DNA of 64,000 bases from Euryodendron excelsum (lineage: Eukaryota > Streptophyta > Magnoliopsida > Ericales > Pentaphylacaceae), in contig CM065398.1 of the NCBI GenBank assembly GCA_033060915.1, positions 4,524,501 through 4,588,500 of the forward strand. Reading direction: 5' to 3'. The notes under the pieces are model-generated. The model did no database searches. It had not been told where the DNA came from and worked only from the letters and a program-made list of their open reading frames with translations. How positions within the stretch are numbered: position 1 is the first letter of the stretch; the number at the start of each line of letters is the position of its first letter. Below, one piece after another: positions 47,489 through 57,809 of the stretch. Both the position numbers and the translations under genes were made by a program.

Positions 47489-47517
47489 CACTAACTCTTT
47501 GCATTTGTCTTTTGTAG
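47489..47517 (+). promoter_or_regulatory. Candidate leader splice acceptor (element 3)
   Basis: A CTAAC branch-point match at 47491 is followed by a T-rich run and TTTTGTAG|GTGG with AG at 47516-47517. The corresponding site in element 1 ends at 13325. The likely donor is CAAAAG|GTGG at 44637/44638 in the LTR. Confidence 0.45.
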
Positions 47518-47687
47518 GTGGACCTTTGTTCACATTTTTGTTTCATGTCTTGTTTATTGCCATGTATGTGAATGAATGGATAGGATGTGATGTGTGTTGT
47601 TGGGTCATTTCCTTCATTTTCGAAAATTCCACACACACTTAGTGCGCTCACTTGCATTTGCATCTTACATATATTACCTGGCTACTA

Positions 47688-47705
47688 CCCTTCTAGATAG
47701 AAGGG
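47688..47705. promoter_or_regulatory. Leader palindrome CCCTTCTA-GA-TAGAAGGG
   Basis: Eight-base perfect arms around a GA centre lie 446 bases after the PBS start. The equivalent in element 1 is a 16-bp perfect palindrome with a GC centre. It is a candidate RNA dimerisation or packaging site by analogy with retroviral leaders. Confidence 0.4.
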
Positions 47706-48859
47706 GGAACAGTATATTGACTGTGGACGGATGCTGTGTCAGTTTCTTAGCCTACGGTCTCTTGATAATTCCCCCGCTTGAACCACCAACCAAAGATGGA
47801 GTTCACCTTTTCGGGGGTAGACGCCGAAGGTTTGAAGGTTCGGGGACCAAACTCTTTAGGAAGCATTAGTAAACCCCCAACCTCATGCTCACGTAGCACC
47901 CCAATGCATAGTCGAACCTCTGCCGGATTTAGGACACACGTGTCAATTTCAAAATCAAGGAGGAAAGGGCGACCGCTTTATTTTTCCTTATAAATCTTAT
48001 TTAATCCCAGTTATTATGCCATCTAATTCTTGCTACTTCTATGTACATGCATCATAACTGCTCATGCATCGAAACTCATTTCAAGACAAGAGTTCTCAAA
48101 GTAACTCAAGTCATTGCATCTTCATGCATCCAATCAACCCCTAGAGAAAGGCTCAAAGACCTTCTCGCCTAATTCAAGCCAACCCAAAAGTCCTAAGGGT
48201 GCCATAAGACCTTAAGGATTCATAGCATGCATCAAAGTCATCTCATAAAGAGGGACCCTAATCCCTCTTCGCTCATGGAGATAAGGTTGCCAAGAAGACA
48301 AGGGAGCAATTCAAATCAAGGGCTCCTACCAACAAGGCGAATCCGAAGGCTCAAGACTAATTTAGGATCCTGTAATGTAAATATAGAAATAGGTGGAAGT
48401 CCCAAGGAAAATGTTCCCCCTCCCCATTTCTACGTATTTTTTAGAAAATTTTATGTAACAAAAAGAAGTCATCTTAATAATAAAATCGTTCTTATCGTCA
48501 AATGAATGAATGAATCTACGAATGGATGAATGGATAGGGGCAGGTATAGTATTTGCATGCAGGGGCAATCCCTTATCTCCAGACATAAGCCAAAGCATCA
48601 TGCTTAGTTCCCCTCAAAAGGCAGGGGCATCCTTAGGACATGCATCGTATAAAGCCTTTCCAGATCAAGAACCTATCATGTAATCCTTTATGTTTGTTTT
48701 TCCTTATTTTCTTTTCCTCCCCCATCTCATCAAAAGACTAGCCATAGCTTTGGTGAGACTGCTTACATTGTCGGTCACCATTGCTCTGAGGAAAGGAAGA
48801 AGAGGAACACCAGTGATCCTCGTCCTTCAAACGCCAGTCCGTAACAAAGAACAACACAA

Positions 48860-49700
48860 ATGTCCAAAAGAGGCGACACTCCTGGTCAACAAAGCCATGC
48901 AAAAAATGCCGCCCGAATCCTTGCCATAAAACTAGGAAAACCACTAATGCAAGAGGACATGGACCCTGTGGAAAAAATGGCCATTCCACCAAATGATCGA
49001 GCCATCAACCCAAGACAGATAGAGGGAAAATTGGGAGACATTTCCATTATGTTAAGGGCCGTGACTAATAAATTACTAAAAATTGTTCAGGATGACAGAA
49101 AAGAATAGAACCCTAATAAGGCTTGGTCGACCTCCGAGCAGCCACCTGGGGGCCTCATGAGATCCTTATCCCAAAGGGTACCGCTCTCCCAGTCAGAGTT
49201 CAAGCAGCTAATCTCCCTGAGGCCACCGCCCCAAAACCCTTCCTAATCATCCAGCCTATGCAAACTAGTCTAATCCTAACCACTGAAGCCTTACCTCACC
49301 CTCCGTACTTCTATATCATTCTTACCCCCTACCGAGAGCCAGAAGTCCCAAAACCCAAGGTCGCAATGGTCAGGTTCATCCCCCACGCAGACCTCTGAAG
49401 AGCCATGAGGCCCCCGCCTCCTGTATATACTCCCGCACCTCCAAGCGCCCTCATGTCTCCCGTCACCTTACCCATTCTCCCTCAGACGGAAAAACCAACA
49501 TCTGTTTCCTTACTGATACCAATAAGAACAACTCTACCTCTGCTGTTGCAACCGCCAATTACCGACCTGCACAAGGTACCTTGGAATTACCCCCCAACTC
49601 CTACTCGAACCACGAAAGAATCTATTGCTGAAATCGGGGGAATGACTAGGTTAGGTCGATGCTATAATTCGGAGGAGATAGAGAGAAGAAGAAAAGGAAA
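48860..49700 (+). pseudogene. gag: gag relic with large internal deletion (element 3)
   Basis: From the ATG at 48860 an 82-codon frame gives 'DISIMLRAVTNKLLKIVQ', a helical segment like the N-terminal part of Tat-type Gag. A second frame (49123-49398) and a Pro-rich stretch from 49405 follow. The Gag C-terminal signature 'VPWNYPPTPTRTTKES' and 'GGMTRLGRCYN' is present near 49580-49670. The capsid-type domain and CCHC zinc knuckles expected between these parts are absent, and a frame change and a stop at 49396-49398 intervene. The element would depend on Gag from elsewhere. Confidence 0.75.
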
Positions 49701-50784
49701 AGATAAGGAGGGAGAATGTTCTAATCCTTTGACGGAACATGAAATCTCTGAATTCGCCAAGGCCTTAAAGAAAAATGACTATGATGTGATGGAGCAACTT
49801 AGGAAAACCCCGTCCCACATCTCCATGTTGGGCCTGCTTCTCACCTCCGAAACTTATCGTAAGGCCTTGCTTAAGGTTCTTAAGGAGGCCCATGTGCCAG
49901 ATAGCTTCACCCCTGACAATCTGCAAAACATGGTAGGACTCATCATGGCACCAAATGTCATCACCTTCACTAACGATGAGATCCCCGTTGATGGGACGGG
50001 GCACACGCAGGCCCTACATATAACCGTCAAAACCAAAGGGATGATCGTATCAAGGGTACTGGTGGATAATGGATCAGCTCTGAATGTTTGCCTGTACTCG
50101 ACCTTGGAGAGACTTGTGATGGACTAATCTCATTTAAACCACAGCAGCATTGTCATACGAGCCTTCGACGGATCCAGGAGGGAGACAATGGGGGAAGTTG
50201 AGATACCTATCGAAATAGGGCTTGTTACCTTTGCTATCAAGTTCCAAGTTCTGTAAATACCCTCAGCCTATAACATGTTGCTCGGACAGCCATGGATTCA
50301 TTCAGCCGGAGCAGTGCCGTCCAGTCTCCATCAAAAGATCAAATTCATCATCAAGGCTAAGCTGATTTCTATCTATGCCAAAAAGGAGTTTACGATTTAC
50401 AAGGCCGACGCCATCCCATACGCTGAGTTGGCAGCCCCATCCTGTTTCCAGTCCTTGGAATGCGTTACTACGATACATGAGGGAAATATAGTCAAGCCAA
50501 GGTATTCAGATAATGCGCAGATGATTGCTCGCTACTTCCAGAAGAATGGGTATCAGCCAGGCAAAGGGTTAGGGAGGAAGTTGCAGGGGATTCCCGAAAT
50601 TCCTAACATTCCGTCCCAAAAACATACTTTTGGCCTGGGGTACCAGCCGACAAAGAAGGAAATCAAGGAACAAGCTCAGAAGAGGAAGCGACAGAGGGTC
50701 GCACTCGGAAAAAGAGAAGAGGAAGAGGTAACACTCCAATTTGCAGAGCTTTGCTTGGCAAAAGACGACAATGGCCTTAAATAG
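49701..50784 (+). pseudogene. Protease region with G-patch-like segment (element 3)
   Basis: The frame reads 'EISEFAKALKKNDYDVMEQL', 'ISMLGLLLTSETYRKALLKVL' and then the retropepsin motif 'SRVLVDNGSALNVC' (D-N-G) near 50050-50090. 'IVIRAFDGSRRE' and 'LLGQPWIHSAGAVPSSLHQK' follow, as in Tat-lineage proteases. Near 50540-50640 a glycine-rich 'GYQPGKGLGRKLQGI' plus 'FGLGY' has the spacing of a G-patch, an RNA-binding motif. Stops at 50125-50127, 50254-50256 and 50782-50784 break a frame that otherwise stays constant. Confidence 0.82.
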
Positions 50785-51012
50785 GGAAAAAGGGAGGTAG
50801 GCAACCAAGGCAATCAAGAGGCCTTGATGATTGATGTACCTTCACTCTCAGATATGGAAGTACTGGAGCATAGCACAATCAGGCCTGCCCTTCCAAGGGA
50901 GAATCTTGATAACTGGGATAATCAGAATCTCCTTCGGGCGCGCAAGTTTCGGTACAAGCTTGCCGGGGCACTTCATGCATTTCTAACTCCCTAAAACTTT
51001 GCCTGTTATTGA

Positions 51013-52302
51013 ATGACCCTCGTTGTTTTAATCAGGAACCCGCTCATCCAACGTCTTGGCCAATTAATCAAGAGAATGCCTATTCTGACTAACCACGATT
51101 TTGAAAATGAATTCAACTATCGGCACTTGGAAATTGAATTTGATGTCAATAACACTGATGAGGTCTCAGAAGAGATTTTAGAACAGTTGGAAAAACATGA
51201 CAATCACAAGACTCCTAATATTGAGGAGATAGAGACAGTTGATTTGGGAAGCAAGGGATACCCGAAGGAAGTCAAGCTAGGGACGGGATTAGATCATTGG
51301 CAGCGCCGGGAAATGCTAGAACTCCTGGCCGCCTATCTTGATGTCTTCGTGTGGTCTTACCAGGACATGCCAGTGTTGGATGAATCAATTGTTGAGTATC
51401 GGCTACCCTTGGATCCGCAAATCAAGCCCATAAAACAAAAGCTCCGAAGGCTCAAGCCCAAGTGGAGTTTGAAAGTCAAGGAAGAAGCAGTCAAGCAGTT
51501 TCATGCTAGATTCTTAGAAGTGGTCGAATATCCCTAATGGTTGGCCAACATCGTCCCAGTCCTGAAAAAGGATGGGAAAGTCCGGATGTGTATCGATTTT
51601 CGAGATCTCAACAGGGCCATCCCGAAAGACGATTTCCCATTGCCCCATATAGATATCTTGGTGGACAATACGGCTGGCCATGAAATGTTCTCCTTTATGG
51701 ATGGGTTTTCGGGATACAATCAGATCAAAATCGACGAGGAAGATCAGGAAAAGACGACTTTCATCACCCTATGGGGAGTATACTGTTATAAGGTGATGCC
51801 TTTCGGGCTGAAAAATGCCGGGGCAACCTATCAAAAGGCCATGGTCACTCTCTTCCATGATATGATGCACAAAGAAGTGGAGATTTATATGGATGACATG
51901 ATAGTCAAATCGAGAGCCCAAGAGGACCATTTGATCAATTTGCAAAAAGTATTTGATCGGCTCCGCAAGTATCAACACAAGCTCAACCCTGCCAAGTGTA
52001 CTTTCGGCATCATGTCTGGGAAGTTGTTGGGGTTCATTGTCAGCAAGAGAGGAATAGAAGTGGACCCTGCCAAGATAAAGTCAATCATCGAAATGCCGCC
52101 CCCGAGGAGAGAGACCAAAATTAGATCCTTTTTGGGCAAATTGAATTTCATTAGTAGATTCATTTCCCAAATAACTCACCTCTGCGAGCCAATTTTCAAA
52201 TTACTAAAAAAGAATGCCCCTAAGGAGTGGAATGAAGAATGCCAACAAGTTTTTGAGACCATTAAGGAATACCTCATGAAGCCCCCGGTACTCCCCCGGT
52301 AC
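51013..52302 (+). pseudogene. pol: Reverse transcriptase, nearly readable (element 3)
   Basis: The approach segment 'WSYQDMPVLDESIVEYRLPL' leads into 'KLRRLKPKWSLKVKEEA'. After a stop at 51535-51537 comes the catalytic domain: 'NIVPVLKKDGKVRMCIDFRD', 'FPLPHIDILVDNTAGHEMFS', 'FMDGFSGYNQIKI' and 'MPFGLKNAGATYQKAM', with the intact active site 'IYMDDMIVKS' near 51885-51915. The thumb region 'GKLNFISRFISQITHLCEPI' follows. All catalytic aspartates are visible. An 11-base tandem duplication at 52282-52303 then shifts the frame from 1 to 3. Confidence 0.92.
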
Positions 52303-52303
52303 T
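52282..52303 (+). other. Perfect 11-base tandem duplication that shifts the pol frame
   Basis: CCCCCGGTACT occurs twice in direct succession (52282-52292 and 52293-52303). Eleven extra bases move the reading frame by two, exactly the change from the RT frame upstream to the RNase H frame downstream. Confidence 0.9.
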
Positions 52304-52793
52304 AGTACCACCAACTCCGAGGAAGCCCCTTCTAATGTACTTAACCATCCTCGAGACTTCAATGGGATGTGTTCTGGGACAGCATGACGAAATTGGGAGA
52401 TGGGAATAGGCCATCTATTACCTCAGCAAAAAGTTTTTACCATACGAGGTCAAATACACCATGCTCGAAAAAACTCGATGCTCCTTGGCATGGGCATCTC
52501 ATCAGCTCAGACACTATATGCTGCATCACACCACCTACCTCATATCCCAGATAGATCCAATCAAGTACTTATTCGAAAAAACCACTCTTTCCAGCAGAAT
52601 GGCCAAATGGCATATGATTCTGGCTGAATTCAACATAGTCGTCACGACTCGCAAGGCAGTTAAGGGGCAAATCATAGCAGATTACCTGGCAGAAAATCCT
52701 GTTGAGGAGTATCAACCCATGGATCCCAGCTTCCCTGACGAAGATATCTTATACACCGAGTCTGAGGCCCAGAAACAAGAAGACTCGGGGTGA
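52304..52793 (+). pseudogene. First (Ty3-type) RNase H and linker (element 3)
   Basis: In the shifted frame the segment reads 'KPLLMYLTILETSMGCVLGQ', 'AIYYLSKKFLPYE', 'YTMLEKTRCSLAWASHQLRH' and 'YLISQIDPIKYLFEK', the usual RNase H blocks after RT in the Tat lineage. The first acidic residue of active enzymes is not evident, as is common for this domain in Tat elements. A stop near 52407 sits where glutamine or histidine is usual, and another (52791-52793) where tryptophan is expected. Confidence 0.8.
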
Positions 52794-53200
52794 AAAATGT
52801 ACTTTGATGGAGCTTCAAACAAGAAGGGCGCAGGAATTGGGACAGTCATAGTATCCGAGAAGGGCCATCACTACCACATTGTGTCCAAAATAAAATTTAA
52901 CCTCTACACCAATAATATTGCCGAATATGAAGCTTGCATTTTGGGGTTGTGATTGGCGATAGAAATGAAGATTGAGGAGTTAACGGTCTTCGAGGATTCT
53001 GATTTGGTGATTCAACAAACCAAGAAGGTGTACCAGACTAGGGATGACAAACTTTCTCCTTACCACGAGCAGATCAAGGGCCTCTGTCAAAGGTTTCAGA
53101 AAACAGGTTTCCACCATATTCCTTGGACCGAAAATAGTTTTGCTGATGCCCTGACTACTTTAGCGGCGGCTATTAAAGTAGATGAAGGTTTCGAAATCCC
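52794..53200 (+). pseudogene. Second, archaeal-type RNase H (element 3)
   Basis: 'MYFDGASNKKGAGIGTVIVS' carries the first catalytic Asp (FDG), 'IAEYEACI' the Glu, 'VFEDSDLVIQQ' the next Asp and 'SFADALTTLAA' the last. This extra RNase H is a known acquisition of Tat-lineage retrotransposons. A TGA at 52950-52952 interrupts it where arginine (CGA) is expected. Confidence 0.82.
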
Positions 53201-54518
53201 TCCCCTCCAAATCTTTGTTCGAGATACCCCGTCACACTGCCTCAACACCTCCACCGAATTAGATGGACGGGCCTGGTTCTACGACAACAAAAGATATATG
53301 CAGACCGGAGAATTCCCTGTCCAGGCCATACAAAACGATAAGAAGATGATCCGAAGGATGGTGGCCCAGCACTTTCTAGTTGGAAATGAGCTTTTCAAGA
53401 GATCCCCCTTAGGGCCCCTGAAATGCGTTGATGCAGCGGAGGCAAAAGAAATCATGAGGGAAGTCCATGAAGGAACCTGTGGGCCCCACATGAATGGCCA
53501 TACTTTCTCTAAAAAGATCCTCAGAACAGGATATTATTGGACCACCACGGAAACGGATTGTGTTCGGTACGTCCTTCGATGTCACATGTGCGAGATATAT
53601 GGGGACCTGATCAAGGCCCCACCCGTTGAGCTCCATTCAATGGTAGCATCGTGGCCTTTTTCCATGTGGGGAATGGTTATGATTGGCCCCATCTCTCCAA
53701 AGGCCTCAAATAGGCACCGGTTTATCCTGGTTGCCATCAATTACTTCACAAAGTGGCTCGAAGCCGTATCCTATGCACATGTCACCAAGAAAGTAGTGAA
53801 CAAGTTCCTCAAAAACCGCATTATCTGCCAATATGGGATTCCAGAATCGCTTATCACTGATAATGCTACCAACTTGAATAATGACTTGATGACCCGGTTG
53901 TGTCAAACCTTCAAAATCACTCACCGAAACTCGGTAGGCTACCGGCCGCAAATGAATGGGGCCGTAGAAGCTGCCAACAAGAACATCAAGAGAATCCTCC
54001 AGAAGATGATCGACCATTACAAAGATTGGCATGAGAAGCTCCCTTTCGCACTCATGGCCTACCGAACCACAATGAGGGTCTCTACCAGAGCAACACCATA
54101 TGAGTTGGTCTACGGAAGCGAAGTAGTGCTCCCAGTCGAGATAAAAGTTCCTTCCATGAGGGTGCTAATGGAGACACAGCTAGAAGAGGCAGAATGGGTC
54201 AAGGATCGACACGCTCAACTGTGCCTGCTGGATGAAAATCAATTGGCCGCCTTCTGCCACGCTCGGTGCTATAAAAGGAGAGTAGCTAAGGCATTTCATA
54301 GGAAGGTGAGACCCCAAAATTTCTAAGTTGGGGACCTAGTGTTGAAAAAGATCATCTCCCACCAAGAAGAAGCTCGAGGGAAGTTCGCCCCCAGTTACGA
54401 AGGGCCCTTCGTAGTCAAGAAGGTCCTGATAGGGGGGGCACTCATACTAGCAGAGATGGATGGGCAGGAGTTCCCCAATCCCTTAAATTCAGACGCAGTC
54501 AAATGCTACTTTGTGTAA
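53201..54518 (+). pseudogene. Integrase with lost first catalytic Asp (element 3)
   Basis: The zinc-binding part reads 'VHEGTCGPHMNGHTFSKKIL' and 'VRYVLRCHMCEIYGD', with paired H and C residues. The core begins 'FSMWGMVMIGPISPKASNRH'; the family has W-G-x-D-x-I-G-P, so the catalytic Asp is Val here (GTT near 53672). The second Asp ('LITDNATNLNNDL') and the Glu ('NGAVEAANKNIKRI') are kept. The frame 52953-54326 is open for 457 codons. A TAA at 54324-54326 then interrupts it before 'VGDLVLKKIISHQEEARGKF', and pol ends at 54516-54518. Confidence 0.92.
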
Positions 54519-55918
54519 ACCAGAAGCTCTCATTTTCTTTTAAGCAACAGGGAAGTCCGTTTACAATGAAAAGAGGGCCATGAACTCTGATTAAAGGAAA
54601 TGAATACGTTCTCTTTTGGAACCATCAAAATTCTTGCAAAGGAACTCATAAAGATTAGGCAGTTTAAATTGATATGATGAGAGGCCATCAATTCATTTTC
54701 CCACACACTATACCCCTTGCTATAACACCATCCCAAGCCAATTACGTTCCCCATTAAACTCGACATGGTGATCACCATCAAAACGGGCAAAAGTAAAACT
54801 CGTAAGCTAAATGAAAAAGTAGAACAGGAGAACAAAGAAAGCTTCTAGTATGTAAAAAAAAAAAGAAAAAAATCTTTTTAATTAATGATGGCGATAGGTG
54901 CCTCTTGAGAGTCAATAGATTGTGCAAGTGGTAATATTGGGGAAAAGCTACAAGCCCTGTGTGGGTGCGAATTTCGTACCAAAAAGGAAGAAAGAAAAAG
55001 GGAAGATAAGCCCATAAAGATCTGAAAAAGTGATCACCGGTAAATCCCTGAAACCACATAACGCTTTCAGCCTTTGACACCATCCCTTTCAAAAGTCCGT
55101 AACCTAGCCTCATTACAACCTGACCCGAAAAGTCCTCCCTGATCAATGAAAACTGCCTAATCTAAGTTGAGTTTGATGTAAGAAAGATGATGATTCTTGA
55201 ATGGGAATAAAATGCCGAAAATCCCCGAGCTTCCAACTTGACAAGCAGGGCCTCCCTCAGCTCCGAGAAAGTTTCCCTCTCCGAAAAAAAACAAAAACAA
55301 GAGGGCATGACACCAAGGGCGTGGCGAAAACTCGAAAGAGCACCGCGAGTAAGAAGATGGAGGCACAACAAGATATAAATCTGTCAGTTCGGTGAAAACT
55401 CGCAGGGGTGCCGAGACGCAAAAATGACAAAGCCGGGATCGGCGAAAACCTACAAAGGCGCTGATGGAAAAAAGGGAAAAAAAATAATAATAAAATAAAA
55501 AAAGGTCCCACATTCTCCTCAAAGTTGGCCCCAACCATCGAGTAGAGCATTCCCAGGCCATGGTAGGAAAAGACAGGGAGAGGTTGTGGTCGTCAAAAGG
55601 GCATTCCCTCGAAATCAATAGGCCAAGAAGAAGGAATCACGCGGGCTCCTGCCAAAGACACCCTGAGGGAAATCCCGTTCCAGGGAAGTAGTTCTCATTT
55701 TACCATAAGAACAACCTCCCCTGTAATATATGTTAAACTAACAAAATGGTGCAGGAACAAGCACATGGGGATTTGTCCCAAAGAAAAGGTAGGATCCATT
55801 ACAACCAAAACCATAATAATGTAGCTAATATAAACATGTCTATAAATGCAGGGAATCCCAGAAGAAAGTCAAACGCCCTACATCACAACACAAAAAGGAG
55901 AAAAAGAGAAGAGTCGCG
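54519..55918 (+). other. Spacer between pol and the antisense gene (element 3)
   Basis: No sense-strand gene is supported. Open frames on the minus strand (54530-55618) are rich in F, L and S and show no family signature. The spacer matches parts of 24760-25300 in element 1 ('cattaaactcgacatggtga'). A-rich runs lie near 54856 and 55470-55505. Several 'gcgaaaactcgcaggggtgc'-type repeats lie near 55320-55470. Confidence 0.6.
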
Positions 55919-57649
55919 TCAGGGACGAGGGACTACGATGTAACGATCCACGTCTCCATCTGAAAAATCCTCATCCGAACCCCTAGCAGCAAGACTCACG
56001 GGACCAGAAGTAGCAGGCAACGGACCCGGCTCACTAAATGGCGGCACCACTAGCCCTCCCTCGGAAGGGCCGTCACTAGTAGAAGCCCCAAAAAAAGAAG
56101 TCAATAACTGGCTCAACCTATGGCATTGACATCGATCAAGGATGTGGTCCCTTTCCTGCGAAAGGGTGTGTACCATATCTCTCAACGGAACTATGAACGT
56201 GTCCCGCGGGTTGCCCTCTACTAAAGAGGAAGTGTCTTGGGATCCCCAAGAGCGTCTAAGCCCCCAGGAAACATAAACCAAAGGAGAGTCTCTCGCCCTG
56301 AACACCTCCTCCAACTGTCTCTCTAAATCACCCACTTGGCCTCTACTCATTTCCAGCTGAGTCTCCAACTCACTCATGCGGGTGCGATAAAGTCTTCGTA
56401 GACGTCTCGCCCTAATGGTAGCAATAGCCAAAAGATCAGCATACCCTACCAGAGGCAAAGGCGACTTTGGAAAAGGATCCCCGACTGCGGCATCCCCCAA
56501 AACATACTCCCAAAACCATCTGGTGTAATCAATAGTGGCTGTTGGAATGAAAGAGAATGGACCGTCCGAAGTATCATGCGCCCCAAAAGTCTGCCACAAC
56601 TCTGTCAACTCAATCACTATGCCTTTTGGAGCCTCGTCGCCAAAATAAGCTGGATAGCCCGTCACCAGGGCAGTGTAAAGGACGTCTTGTGTCCGACCCA
56701 ACTGACGGAGAACCCGAATACCAAAGAAGGGCACAACGACCCTCAAGCCTATCAAAAGGATAAAAACATGACTCATAGTCCGTACCCACAGCGAATCAAC
56801 ATTACATAAACCCACATACCACAGAACCAAGTCGGACCTCCTCGTCTGAAAGAATGCCACCCAGGCCATCTGGGAATCAAGGAAGTCAACACCATCAGTG
56901 ATCTCCTGCTGGGACCTCACCAAAGCACAGATGGGATCAACCTTCGGGTACCATGTGTGACAAGTAATGCGATGAATGAACAAGTGCTCAAGAGCCCACA
57001 GCTGAAAGAGGGGTTGAGAGCCCCTAAAAAAGGTGTCCTCCCCGCTCTGAAACTAGAAAAAACTCACATATGTCTCACCCACAGCCAACGGAGCCTAAGA
57101 ATACCCTTGGCGGATCGACAACAACAAGGAACAGAGTCTGCCATCCACCCGACCATCCCCCCGAGGGAATACTAGAAGACTCAACAAGATAAGGGCAAGC
57201 GCATTCATTGGGGCAATGGGCCACTCCGTGGAAGTATGCCAAACACCAGGATAAGCGGTTTGACCAGTACAAAACTCAAAGTGATCCAACAAAAAACCCA
57301 CCTCCAGGGCCGGAAAAGCAGGGTGAGAGGCCAAATCTAGAGCCTGGCGTCTAAGCCCCAACTGACCGGAAATAATAGATATAAAGCCCTAGGGGAAGTC
57401 TGGGCTTACGATACCATCCTAACCGCTCCTCAAGCCCAGCAAATGCCCATACTCGTGAGGTGTCGGCGTCATCTCAAAATCGCTAAATCGGAATAAACAC
57501 AGCTCTGGACACCAGAAGGCGGCTGAGGCCTCAACCAAGCCCGATACCAGTCTCACGGAAAGAAGCGATCCCAGATACCCAAAAGCCCTACAAAAAATAT
57601 GCCGCTCCTCCTCAGCATAGCTGGCGTACCAAGCCTGGAGTCGAGACAT
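55919..57649 (-). pseudogene. Antisense ORF of element 3, 576 codons, DUF7745-like
   Basis: From the ATG at 57649 one frame runs 577 codons (with terminator) to 55919 without any frameshift. It is broken only by four TAG codons (57421-57419, 57391-57389, 57097-57095 and 57055-57053). The N-terminal part has 'CLFRFSDFEMTPTPHEYGHL', typical of the plant DUF7745 / antisense-ORF family as I recall it. The middle has 'FRGSQPLFQLWALEHLFIHR'. After about residue 340 a coiled coil follows ('RMSELETQLEMSRGQVGDLE'), and the end is acidic ('SDEDFSDGDVDRYIVV'). An in-frame TAG upstream of 57649 supports this start. Function is unknown. It lies between pol and the 3' LTR on the opposite strand, as in other Tat elements. 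The break pattern fits CAG or TGG codons mutated to TAG. Confidence 0.8.
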
Positions 57650-57809
57650 GACTACATCACCTTCCTCGCTCCCGCTCCCCGAGTAACGGGACCGCTACCG
57701 CTATCACCCCTAGTCGAGCTACCCCGGCTGCTACCGCCCTCCTCGAGCTCTATTCGCGGCGCCTTCCCGGGGCGCCTCCTGTCCGGACCGTTACCCGGCC
57801 TCCAACATC
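57650..57809 (-). other. 5' untranslated part of antisense exon 2
   Basis: Between the acceptor (AG at 57811-57810) and the ATG at 57649 lies a GC-rich stretch unlike its AT-rich surroundings. A minor upstream ATG (near 57807) opens a frame of only five codons. Confidence 0.45.

Larger units (their letters stand above)
47261..48859 (+). other. 5' leader of element 3, non-coding
   Basis: It contains the acceptor at 47517, a palindrome (47688-47705), the block 'gatgctgtgtcagtttctta' near 47730 shared with element 1, 'aagtcccaaggaaaatgttc' near 48396 and an ATGAATGA-type microsatellite near 48500-48535. No convincing protein is encoded before the gag start region. Confidence 0.7.

Noticed and set aside
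54530..55618. Several minus-strand open frames of 70-153 codons after pol
   Set aside because: Their composition is dominated by F, L and S as expected from the antisense of purine-rich DNA; no family motif, and they are not preserved in element 1.
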